From: Streptomyces sp. I05A-00742
Lineage (GTDB): Bacteria; Actinomycetota; Actinomycetes; Streptomycetales; Streptomycetaceae
Assembly: GCF_013055795.1 (NCBI RefSeq)
Contig: NZ_JABETO010000009.1
Coordinates: 62,001 to 126,000, forward strand
DNA: 64,000 nt
Reading direction: 5' to 3'
The position numbers and the translations under genes are program-made. The notes beneath the pieces were generated by a model. That model had not been told where the DNA came from and did no database searches. It worked only from the letters and a program-made list of their open reading frames with translations. Below are positions 56,753 to 64,000 of the stretch, in pieces (the stretch's first letter is position 1; the number at the start of each line of letters is the position of its first letter).

Positions 56753-58293
56753 ACGTGCCGCCCCGGGGCGGCACGGCGGGCCGGCCGGGCGGCCTGAGGG
56801 TGTGGGACAGCGCCGAGGACCTGCGCAGGACGGGTCTCGCCCGGGACCCCGAGCCGTGGGAGGACGGCCTGCGTGAGACCCCGCGCCCGGGCACCTTCGA
56901 ATGGTGGTACTTCGACGTCGCCTGCGACGACGGCACGTGCGTCGTCATCGTCTTCGAGACCAAGGCGCTCTCCGCGTCGGCGGGGCCCCTCGCACCACGG
57001 CTGTCCCTGACGATCCGCACGCCCGACGGGCACGTCCAGGCGAGCCGGACGCCCTACGGCCCGGGGCAGTTCCGCGCCTCCCGCGACCACTGCGACGTCG
57101 CCCTCGGCCCGCACCACGTACGGGGCGACCTCGACCGGTACCGCATCCACGCGCGGACCCCCCTGGCGGCCGTGGACCTCACCCTCACGGCGATCGCGCC
57201 GCCGTCGCGGGTCGGTACGGGGTTCGTCGGACTCGCCGGGGACCCGGGCCGGTACCTGGGGTGGCTGGTGGCCGTCCCGCGCGGCACGGTGGAAGGACGT
57301 CTGACGGTGCGAAGACGGAGCTGGGAGGTCCACGGGCTGGGGTACCACGACAAGAACTGGGGGACCCTGGACCTCGGCGGCGCCCTGGAGGAGTGGCACT
57401 GGGCCCGCGTCCACGCCGGCGAGTTCACCGTCGCCTGCGCCGAACTGCGCGCCCCGCCCGACCGAGGCCGGAGCCGCGCCCCGCTGTTCGTCCTCACCCG
57501 GGGAACGGAACGGCTCGCCGCCACGGCGACGGGGGCCGCCTTCACCCCTCACACCACCGCACACCCGCACCACGCGGAGATCCGGTGGGCCGACCGCGTC
57601 CGGGTCACCCTGGGAAGCCCCAGGGACCTGAACACCCGGAAGGGCGACGGGCCGACGCCCTACCGCAGGTTCTCCGCACCGGCCGAGATCACCACCGGGC
57701 TCGCCCCTGCCCGCCGGAAGGCGGTCGGCACCGCCATCGCCGAGCACGCGGTCTTCCACCCCACGGCGGGACGGCCGCCGGCCGCACCCCCGGAACCACC
57801 GGCCACCCCCTCCCCCCACGTCCCACGGCCCCGGCCGGGCGGATCCACCATGGAGGCACCGCGCATGACCGACCTCACCACCGCACCCGCCCGACTGGCC
57901 CACGCCTGGTCCTCCCCGGACTCCGGCGCGTTCGGCTCCCTGTTCACCCAGGACGCCACCTACGCCGACATCGGAGCCGGACGGACCCACCGGGGACGGG
58001 CCGCCATCACGGAGTGGCACCGGAGCATGCGCACCGCCGTCCCCGACCTCACCGCGCGCGTCGACGACAGCTTCACCACCGCCACCGGCGACGCCTGCGC
58101 CCTTCTGACCTGGACCGGAACCCACACCACGGAGTTGTTCGGCCTGCCGGGCACCGGACGACGCTTCACGGTCGGCGCGGCGTCCGTGTTCACCCTGACA
58201 CCCGACGGCTCGATCGTCCGGTGCGCCGACTACTACAACCTGTCCGACCTCGAACGGCAACTGGGTCACCGGCTCGCTCCCCGGGGCCGGTGA
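56749..58293 (+). CDS. CrtC/AttH-like domain fused to a SnoaL-like domain
   Basis: A 514-residue protein. Residues about 20-340 resemble the lipocalin-like CrtC/AttH group (hydroxyneurosporene-synthase family): FEWWYFDVACDDGTC, then VHGLGYHDKNWGTLDLGGAL and EEWHWARVHAG. A Pro-rich linker (340-372) leads to a SnoaL/NTF2-like domain (AHAWSSPDSGAFGSLFTQDA, FTVGAASVFTL). An ATG at 57865 sits eight bases after GGAGG and could start the 142-residue SnoaL-like domain alone. CrtC-like proteins hydrate terpenoid double bonds; SnoaL-like ones act as cyclases or hydrolases. Coupling to the terpene synthase suggests they work on its product. Confidence 0.8.
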   Translation: MNVPPRGGTAGRPGGLRVWDSAEDLRRTGLARDPEPWEDGLRETPRPGTFEWWYFDVACDDGTCVVIVFETKALSASAGPLAPRLSLTIRTPDGHVQASRTPYGPGQFRASRDHCDVALGPHHVRGDLDRYRIHARTPLAAVDLTLTAIAPPSRVGTGFVGLAGDPGRYLGWLVAVPRGTVEGRLTVRRRSWEVHGLGYHDKNWGTLDLGGALEEWHWARVHAGEFTVACAELRAPPDRGRSRAPLFVLTRGTERLAATATGAAFTPHTTAHPHHAEIRWADRVRVTLGSPRDLNTRKGDGPTPYRRFSAPAEITTGLAPARRKAVGTAIAEHAVFHPTAGRPPAAPPEPPATPSPHVPRPRPGGSTMEAPRMTDLTTAPARLAHAWSSPDSGAFGSLFTQDATYADIGAGRTHRGRAAITEWHRSMRTAVPDLTARVDDSFTTATGDACALLTWTGTHTTELFGLPGTGRRFTVGAASVFTLTPDGSIVRCADYYNLSDLERQLGHRLAPRGR

Positions 58294-58316
58294 GCCCTCG
58301 ACGGCCGGCTCAGTGA

Positions 58317-59090
58317 TCAGCTCCGGGGAGCCGCCGTCCCGGCCCCGGCGGCGCCGAGCCGTTCGAGGTGGTAGTCGAGGGTGCGGCGCACCTCGGCCAC
58401 GCTGCGGCGGCCGTGGAGGACGTCGATGCCCAGGCCGGTGACCCCGGACACCAGCAGGTCGGCCTCGCGGCGCGGGTCGACCGGGGCCAGGTCCCGGGCG
58501 CCGGTGGGGAGTTGGGTGATGAGGGCGGTGACCAGATCCTCCATGGGCTGGGCGTCGTGGAGGAAGATCTCCGCGAGCGCGGGGTCGGTGAGACTCCGCG
58601 CGTAGTACGCGGCGTGGACACGCAGGGCGACGCGGCGTTCCTCGTCCAGGGGCAGGAACTCGTCGAGGAGCGCGCGCAGCACCACCCTCGGGTCGGACGC
58701 GTCGCGCAGCGCCTCGATACGGGCGCGGGCCTGGCGCTCGCTCCTCTCGTGGAGCATGCGCAGCGCGGTGACCAGCAGTTGGTGCTTGCTCTCGAAGTGG
58801 TACTGGACGACCCGCAGGGACACTCCCGCCTCGGAGGCGATCTCGCGCATGCTCGCGGCATCGAGCCCCCGGTCGGCGGCGATGCGCCACACCGCCTCGG
58901 CGATTTGCCGCCGCCGCCCGGACGGGGGAGCCGAGGGCGCGGTCCGCGGGGCGGGCCGCGGCGGGTTCTTCCGCCGCCGGTAGGCCCTGGCCTGGCAGCC
59001 GCGCGAGCAGTACACGGGTGGGCGGCCCTTGCCGGCCGGGGTCAGCCGGGCGCGGCACTCGCGGCACACCGACGGTGTTTCGTCACGCAT
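58317..59090 (-). CDS. TetR-type regulator with N-terminal zinc finger
   Basis: A 257-residue regulator. Residues 9-33 hold CRECRARL and YCSRGCQARAYRRRK, a four-cysteine treble-clef-like finger, then a Pro-rich linker and a TetR HTH (GLDAASMREIASEAGVSLRV then VQYHFESKHQLL) followed by a ligand domain. A metal finger joined to a TetR repressor is unusual and adds a possible second DNA-binding or sensing part. It is divergent from the small membrane gene and convergent with the terpene locus, which it may control. Confidence 0.85.
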   Translation of the reverse strand: MRDETPSVCRECRARLTPAGKGRPPVYCSRGCQARAYRRRKNPPRPAPRTAPSAPPSGRRRQIAEAVWRIAADRGLDAASMREIASEAGVSLRVVQYHFESKHQLLVTALRMLHERSERQARARIEALRDASDPRVVLRALLDEFLPLDEERRVALRVHAAYYARSLTDPALAEIFLHDAQPMEDLVTALITQLPTGARDLAPVDPRREADLLVSGVTGLGIDVLHGRRSVAEVRRTLDYHLERLGAAGAGTAAPRS

Positions 59091-59167
59091 CCTCTCAGCG
59101 TAGCTTCAAAGATGTGTGACGTTAAGCGTGGTTGACCTGCGGGACTCGGCTCTTTCGACGCGAGGCG

Positions 59168-59185
59168 ACGTTACGCTCGTAACGT
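59168..59185. promoter_or_regulatory. Operator palindrome of the zinc-finger TetR gene
   Basis: acgttacg ct cgtaacgt is an 8-bp-arm inverted repeat in the gap between the regulator and the small membrane gene. A half-site, acgttaa, recurs near 59122. Confidence 0.6.
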
Positions 59186-59214
59186 AAATCGCCAGAGAAA
59201 GCAGGGGAGTGGCA

Positions 59215-59469
59215 ATGGATGAGGGCTGGTACCGGCTGGGCATGGTGGTGACGCTCGCGCTCGGTGTCTGGGAGGGTGCGCTGGCGATCGCCTTCCGCGC
59301 GTTCAGTGACAAGAAGCCCAATGTGATGACCGCGGTCAACTACCTGCCGAGCCCCTGGTGCTACGTCGCCGGAGCGGTCGTCGTCGTGGCGGCCGTCGCC
59401 GTGATCGTGGCGCTGGACGCCGGGCGGAAGCAGGTCCTGGCGCGGCGGAACGAGCCGAGCGGCGCCTGA
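59215..59469 (+). CDS. Small two-helix membrane protein
   Basis: An 84-residue protein with two hydrophobic stretches (YRLGMVVTLALGVWEGALAI and CYVAGAVVVVAAVAVIVAL). ATG 59215 is chosen over GTG 59209 because GGGGAG lies five bases before it. Divergent from the zinc-finger regulator and probably its direct target. Function unknown. Confidence 0.65.
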   Translation: MDEGWYRLGMVVTLALGVWEGALAIAFRAFSDKKPNVMTAVNYLPSPWCYVAGAVVVVAAVAVIVALDAGRKQVLARRNEPSGA

Positions 59470-59542
59470 GGCGCTCCAGGAACGGGATGGTGCCCGCTCC
59501 AACGGGCGCCATCCACCATCTCTCCGGTGCCGGACACCCGCC

Positions 59543-60178
59543 TCACCGCAGACGCCGGACCCGCAGTACGTGGTCCGTACGGATTCCCACCTGCCCCTCC
59601 GGTCCGGTCTCCTCCCGCCGGGGCGACTCCCGGACCTCGACGCGCCAGTCCGGCGACGGCAGGCCCATCGCCTCCATGAGCTCCTCCGGGGTGGGGTACC
59701 GCACGTCCTCGTGAGCGTGGCGCCGGCCCGGGAACTCCCCGTGGCCGACGAACAGCAGGACGCCGCCGGGCGCCACCGCCGCCGCGGCCGACCGCAGGAT
59801 CCGCTCGACCGGCAGCTCCACGGGGGAGTGCAGGAACTGGAGGGAGACGAGGTCGTACGTGCCCGCGGGGAACGACGTGGACAGGTCGTGCCGACGCCAC
59901 TCGATCCGGTCCTCGCACCCCGCCGCGACGGCGTGCTCGGCGGCCCGTTCGAGAGCCGTCGGCGAGACGTCCACCGCGGTGACGTTCCACCCCTCCGCCG
60001 CGAGCCACACCGCGTCGGCGCCCTCGCCGCACCCGAGGTCCAGGGCCGAGCCGGCCGGCAGGTCGGCCGCCTCCCGGACCAGCAGCGGATTGGGCCGCCC
60101 GCTCCACACGCGGCCGCTCCGCCCGTAGTACTCCTCCCAGAACGCCTGGGGCGTGGGCTGCTGCTGGATGTCGGTCAT
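59543..60178 (-). CDS. Class I SAM-dependent methyltransferase
   Basis: A 211-residue enzyme with the SAM-binding motif ALDLGCGEGADAVWLA near residue 45, then VTAVDVSPTALERAAEHAVA and YDLVSLQFLHSP. The N-terminus (QAFWEEYYGRSGRVWSGRPN) matches the small thiopurine/TehB-like methyltransferase group. Start at 60178; a longer frame lacks family character. Whether it serves the nearby terpene locus cannot be told. Confidence 0.87.
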   Translation of the reverse strand: MTDIQQQPTPQAFWEEYYGRSGRVWSGRPNPLLVREAADLPAGSALDLGCGEGADAVWLAAEGWNVTAVDVSPTALERAAEHAVAAGCEDRIEWRRHDLSTSFPAGTYDLVSLQFLHSPVELPVERILRSAAAAVAPGGVLLFVGHGEFPGRRHAHEDVRYPTPEELMEAMGLPSPDWRVEVRESPRREETGPEGQVGIRTDHVLRVRRLR

Positions 60179-60442
60179 GACGGCCGTCCTTCTTCTCGCC
60201 GGGTCGCCGGCGCCGCTGCGCCCGCGCAGTCCGCATGGTCGGCCGACGCGGGCGAAGAAGGCAATCATCTTTGCCGGAACCGCAAAACGCCGGAGCGTGC
60301 GCCGGGGCCCGCCTCGGGCGCCCCCTGCCGGGCCGCGGCGGGCCCTGGTAACTTCTGGACAGTTGATCATCTGTGCGTCAATCGGACGTACGGCCGTCAA
60401 CGGGTCACCCCTGACAGATCGTCACTTTCCTAAGGACGCACC

Positions 60443-62056
60443 TTGCTCCGCCGTTTACCCCGCCTCACCCGCTCCGCGACGGTCGCCGCCGTCGTCCTCG
60501 CCGTCCTGCCCGCCGGTCCGGCGCTCGCCGCCGGGGACGCCCCCGGCACCCCGCACCTCGACGCCGTCGAGCGGACCCTGCGTCAGGTGTCCCCCGGCCT
60601 GGAGGGCGACGTCTGGCAGCGCACCGAGGGCAACAGACTGGACGCCTCCGCCGCCGACGCCTCCGACTGGCTGCTCCAGACCCCCGGTTGCTGGGGCGAC
60701 GACACCTGCGCGGAGCGCCCCGGGACGAAGCGGCTGCTCGCCAAGATGACCGAGAACATCTCCCGGGCGCGGCGGACGGTGGACATCTCCACCCTCGCGC
60801 CGTTCCCCGACGGCGCTTTCCAGGACGCCATCGCCGCCGGGCTCAAGGCGTCGGCCGGCGCCGGCCACAAGCTGGGCGTCCGCGTCCTCGTCGGCGCCGC
60901 GCCGCTCTACCACCTCAACGTGCGGCCGTCCGTCTACCGGGACGACCTCCGGAAGCGGCTCGGTGCGGCGGCTGACGCCATCACGCTGAACGTGGCGTCG
61001 ATGACCACCTCGAAGACCGCCTTCTCCTGGAACCACTCCAAACTGGTGGTCGTGGACGGCGAGTCGGTGATCACCGGCGGCATCAACAACTGGAAGAACG
61101 ACTACGTCGACACCGCCCACCCGGTGTCCGACGTCGATCTGGCCCTGACCGGGCCCGCGGCCTCCACGGCAGGCCGGTACCTGGACACCCTCTGGGGCTG
61201 GACCTGCCGGAACAAGGGCAACGTGGCCAGTGTCTGGTTCGCCGCCTCCGCGGGCGCGGGCTGCATGCCCGCCATGGAGAAGGAGGCCAACCCCCGCCCC
61301 GCCGGGCCGGCCGGCACGGTGCCGGTGATCGCCGTGGGCGGCCTGGGCGTCGGGATCAAGGACAAGGACGCCTCGTCGGCGTACCGGCCGGACCTGCCGT
61401 CCGCGTCGGACACCAAGTGCGTCGTCGGCGTGCACGACAACACCAACGCCGACCGCGACTACGACACGGTCAACCCCGAGGAGAGCGCCCTGCGCGCGCT
61501 GGTGAACAGCGCGGAGAAGCACGTCGAGATCTCCCAGCAGGACCTCAACGCCACCTGCCCGCCCATCGCCAAGTACGACGTCCGGCTCTACGACGCCTTG
61601 GCCGCGAAGATCGCGGCGGGGGTGAAGGTCCGTATCGTCGTCAGCGACCCCGCCAACCGGGGCGCCGTGGGCAGCGGCGGCTACTCGCAGATCAAATCGC
61701 TCTCCGAGATCAGCGACGTGCTCCGGAACCGGCTCGCCCGGATCACCGGCGGCCAGGACCGGGCCAAGTCCGCCCTGTGCTCGAACGTCCAGCTCGCGAC
61801 GTTCCGCAGCGCCAAGAGCGCCAAGTGGGCCGACGGGCACGCCTACCCGGCGCACCACAAGCTGGTGTCGGTGGACGGCTCGGCGTTCTACGTCGGATCG
61901 AAGAACCTCTACCCCTCCTGGCTCCAGGACTTCGGCTATATCGTCGAGGACCGCGGAGCCGCCGCCCAGCTCGACGAGAAGCTGCTCGCGCCGGAGTGGG
62001 AGTACGCGCAGGCGACGGCGACGGTCGACTACCGACGCGGGGTCTGCTCCCTCTGA
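60443..62056 (+). CDS. Secreted phospholipase D-like protein
   Basis: A 537-residue exported protein. TTG start (60443) after AAGGACGC gives a signal peptide ([20 protein letters not shown], cleavage near ALAAG). Two HKD motifs, [20 protein letters not shown] and [20 protein letters not shown], form the PLD active site. It should cleave phosphodiester bonds outside the cell, on phospholipids or other substrates. Own transcript, followed by a terminator. Confidence 0.88.
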   Translation: MLRRLPRLTRSATVAAVVLAVLPAGPALAAGDAPGTPHLDAVERTLRQVSPGLEGDVWQRTEGNRLDASAADASDWLLQTPGCWGDDTCAERPGTKRLLAKMTENISRARRTVDISTLAPFPDGAFQDAIAAGLKASAGAGHKLGVRVLVGAAPLYHLNVRPSVYRDDLRKRLGAAADAITLNVASMTTSKTAFSWNHSKLVVVDGESVITGGINNWKNDYVDTAHPVSDVDLALTGPAASTAGRYLDTLWGWTCRNKGNVASVWFAASAGAGCMPAMEKEANPRPAGPAGTVPVIAVGGLGVGIKDKDASSAYRPDLPSASDTKCVVGVHDNTNADRDYDTVNPEESALRALVNSAEKHVEISQQDLNATCPPIAKYDVRLYDALAAKIAAGVKVRIVVSDPANRGAVGSGGYSQIKSLSEISDVLRNRLARITGGQDRAKSALCSNVQLATFRSAKSAKWADGHAYPAHHKLVSVDGSAFYVGSKNLYPSWLQDFGYIVEDRGAAAQLDEKLLAPEWEYAQATATVDYRRGVCSL

Positions 62057-62078
62057 CGCCGGGGGCCGCTCTGCCGCC

Positions 62079-62112
62079 GGGGCCCTTCCTTCGGATCCGA
62101 AGGAAGGGCCCC
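62079..62112. terminator. Perfect palindromic terminator after the PLD gene
   Basis: 17-bp arms, ggggcccttccttcgga and its complement, centred on ggatcc, 23 bases past the stop codon. No T-run. Confidence 0.75.
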
Positions 62113-62263
62113 GCCATCCCCCCTGCCTCGCAAGCGAGTTCGGCTTCCGGAAAGGGGAGCGCTCACCGCCCTCACCCGTTCGTGGCGGGATTTCCCGTCC
62201 CCCGCGGCGGAGTGCGACCATGCGCTCGCCCCAAACCGATCAGCGAGGAATATTGGAGTTTCC

Positions 62264-63184
62264 ATGGAGCGAAGTGGGGGAAGCACGGCCCGCCGCTGGG
62301 GAGCGGTGCTCACCGCGTCCACCGCGGCCCTGGCCGTCGCACTCCCGGCCACCGCCCACGCGGCCGCGGGCCCTTCGGGCGTCGGCGCCAAGGGCGCGTT
62401 CCTGCTCGACAGCGGTGCGAACAAGGCGCTGTGGGGCAAGGACGCCGACGGCCGGCGGCCGGTGGCCAGCACCACCAAGATCATGACCGCGGTGGTGGTG
62501 CTCGACGGTCGCCCCGCCGACCTGGACAAGCAGGTCACGGTCAAGCAGTCCTACCGGGACTACGTGGTGCGCCACGGAGCCAGCACGGCCGACCTCCGGA
62601 CCGGCGACCGGCTGACCGTGCGGCAGCTCCTCTACGCCCTGATGCTGCCCTCCGGGTGCGACGCGGCCTACGCGCTGGCCGACGCCCTCGGCAGCGGGAG
62701 CAGCGAGGCCGCCCGGACCAAGTCGTTCGTCGCGAAGATGAACGCCAAGGCGGACCGGCTGGGCATGAAGAACACCAGGTTCGACTCGTTCGACGGCATC
62801 ACGGCGGGCTCCGGCTACTCCAGCCCGCGCGACCTGGCGAAGCTCGCCCGGCACGCCCTCGGCAACAGCACCTTCGTCACCGTCGCCCGGGCCATGAGCA
62901 CCCAGCAGAAGGCGCAGAACGTCAACCGCCGCTACACCTGGTACAACACCAACAAGCTCCTCGGCTCGTACGAGGGCGTGTTCGGCATCAAGACCGGCTC
63001 CACCCGGGCCTCGGGCCCCTGCCTGGTCTTCGCGGCCCGGCGGGACGGCAGGACCGTGGTGGGGGTCGTGCTCAACGACGCGGCGAGCCGCTACCCGGAC
63101 GCCGCGAAGATGCTGGACTACGCGTACCACAAGCACACGCCGCTGAAGCTGCGCCGGCTGCCTCCTGCCGCTCACGAGGACTGA
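62264..63184 (+). CDS. D-alanyl-D-alanine carboxypeptidase (S11)
   Basis: A 306-residue exported penicillin-binding protein. Signal peptide to about AHAAAG; SxxK motif S69-T-T-K72 (PVASTTKIMTAVVV), second motif SGC in MLPSGCDAAYAL, KTG in FGIKTGSTRASG. It trims the last D-Ala of wall peptides. There is no C-terminal membrane anchor, so it is probably secreted or loosely bound. Relevant to the van island because D-Ala-D-Lac ends are poorer substrates, but this looks like an ordinary chromosomal gene. Confidence 0.9.
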   Translation: MERSGGSTARRWGAVLTASTAALAVALPATAHAAAGPSGVGAKGAFLLDSGANKALWGKDADGRRPVASTTKIMTAVVVLDGRPADLDKQVTVKQSYRDYVVRHGASTADLRTGDRLTVRQLLYALMLPSGCDAAYALADALGSGSSEAARTKSFVAKMNAKADRLGMKNTRFDSFDGITAGSGYSSPRDLAKLARHALGNSTFVTVARAMSTQQKAQNVNRRYTWYNTNKLLGSYEGVFGIKTGSTRASGPCLVFAARRDGRTVVGVVLNDAASRYPDAAKMLDYAYHKHTPLKLRRLPPAAHED

Positions 63185-63190
63185 GCCCGC

Positions 63191-63233
63191 AGGCGGTTCG
63201 CCGCCCCTCGGACCGAGGGGCGGCGAACCGCCT
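63191..63233. terminator. Bidirectional terminator between convergent genes
   Basis: 21-bp arms, aggcggttcgccgcccctcg and complement, with a one-base loop; it lies between the carboxypeptidase and the convergent hydrolase. Confidence 0.85.
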
Positions 63234-63235
63234 TC

Positions 63236-64000
63236 TCAGTGCTCCCCGGCGGTGCGGGGCGACGGCAGCGCCGTGCGCGTCCGGAGTCCGACGCGCTCCA
63301 CCGGGTGGCAGTAGTCGAGGCCGGTCAGCGGCTCGCCGCCGAAGAAGCGCAGCAGGAGGTCCACGACCTCCGCGGGGCGCTCCAGATGGACGAGGTGGTC
63401 CGCGTCCTTGAGCGCGGTGAACCGGGCGTCGGCGCACCGCGCGGAGACCTCGCGGCTGAGCGCCGGGGTGGTGAGGGGGTCGTGCTCGCCCGTGGTCACC
63501 AGCACCGGGACCTCCACCGCGGGACCGCCGGGCAGTTCGGCGTGTTCGAGCAACCGCCGTGAGTTCTCCCGGTACTTGTCCATGCCCTCGGTGGTCAGCT
63601 GGTTGAGGGCCTGGGTGAGGCAGCGGATCACGGCCGGGCGGCGCGCGACCGTGACACGGGGATCCCGGCAGACCATGGTGCCGATGACCTGGTCCACGAA
63701 CTCCGCGTGGCTGCCCCGGTCCAGCATCCGGATGGTCAGCTCCACCTGGGCCCGGACATGGTCCGTCAGATGGGACATGGTGCCCACCAGCGCCAGCCGC
63801 TCGGCCCGGCCGGGGTTCCGGCGCACCCACTCGTGGGCCACGGCGCTGCCGTAGGAGGCGCCCACCACGTTGACCGGGTAGGGGGCGATCTTCGAGAGCA
63901 GCTGTTCGAGGGCGCCGGCGAGGAAGTCGATGCCGTGGTGGGCGGGGAGGCGGTCGGAGGTGCCCCAGCCCGGCAGGTCCACGGTGATCACACTGGCGGC
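63236..64000 (-). CDS. Alpha/beta hydrolase, 5' end outside the window
   Basis: The 255 visible C-terminal codons hold VITVDLPGWGTSDRLP, the nucleophile Ser in VVGASYGSAVAHEWVRR, the Asp in VTTGEHDPLTTP and the His in LKDADHLVHLERP. A complete triad, so probably active; the N-terminal part with the oxyanion HG motif lies beyond 64000. Substrate unknown. Confidence 0.85.
   Translation of the reverse strand, partial: AASVITVDLPGWGTSDRLPAHHGIDFLAGALEQLLSKIAPYPVNVVGASYGSAVAHEWVRRNPGRAERLALVGTMSHLTDHVRAQVELTIRMLDRGSHAEFVDQVIGTMVCRDPRVTVARRPAVIRCLTQALNQLTTEGMDKYRENSRRLLEHAELPGGPAVEVPVLVTTGEHDPLTTPALSREVSARCADARFTALKDADHLVHLERPAEVVDLLLRFFGGEPLTGLDYCHPVERVGLRTRTALPSPRTAGEH

Overview
This is high-GC actinobacterial DNA, almost certainly from a Streptomyces chromosome. 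Third codon positions are mostly G or C, GTG and TTG starts are common, and there are rare TTA (bldA-type) codons. Other Streptomyces-style content includes an SSI-type protease inhibitor, a secreted tripeptidyl-aminopeptidase-like hydrolase, a urease operon ordered ureABCFGD without ureE, MurT/GatD and a class I terpene synthase. No rRNA or tRNA genes were found.

Layout. From 1 to about 10.4 kb lies a glycopeptide-resistance island. It holds a decayed ABC transporter, then vanH-vanA-vanX with a translationally coupled C39-like cysteine peptidase (all minus strand), a second murF (plus), vanS/vanR (minus), and a truncated, frameshifted vanY that runs into fragments of an ATPase regulator and a PLP enzyme. 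Three copies of one roughly 73-nt promoter/start cassette sit in front of vanH, murF2 and vanY, so one VanR-type signal probably drives all three units. From 10.4 to 20.9 kb is core-like chromosome: a Phd-type antitoxin, azlCD with an Lrp regulator, urease, a secreted protease and a MOSC protein, interrupted by NRPS/thioesterase debris and by a long inverted repeat inside the urease operon. From 20.9 to 32 kb is a scrapyard of partial IS630 copies, an MFS pseudogene and an IS200/IS605 element with intact TnpB but broken TnpA inserted in a macrodomain gene. Intact genes lie among these: a TetR/hydrolase pair with a clear operator, a class A beta-lactamase and a BtrH-like protein. From 32 to 40.9 kb is ordinary chromosome: SSI inhibitor, CtaG-like protein, pfkA, gatD-murT, def, a TetR and an acyl-CoA dehydrogenase.

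From 40.9 to 48.3 kb is accessory DNA: a five-repeat type I-E-like CRISPR array without cas genes, small unknown genes, two IS5-type elements (one complete with TAA target duplication) and an ankyrin-SMI1/KNR4 protein. From 48.3 to 55.4 kb come an MFS exporter, a type II thioesterase, a secreted PIG-L-type deacetylase with a repeat-rich C-terminal half, and a secreted hydrolase. From 55.7 to 60.2 kb is a small terpenoid-type locus: a class I terpene synthase overlapping (GTGA) a two-domain CrtC/AttH-like plus SnoaL-like protein, a zinc-finger TetR regulator and a methyltransferase. The window ends with a phospholipase D-like secreted protein, a D,D-carboxypeptidase and a partial hydrolase.

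How the genes work together. VanH makes D-lactate, VanA joins D-Ala to D-Lac, MurF2 would load the depsipeptide onto the UDP-MurNAc-tripeptide, VanX removes D-Ala-D-Ala, and VanR/VanS sense and switch. The cell-wall theme recurs with MurT/GatD (lipid II amidation) and the S11 carboxypeptidase, although those are ordinary housekeeping genes. Frameshifts cluster in accessory genes while core genes are intact, which argues for real decay rather than poor sequence.
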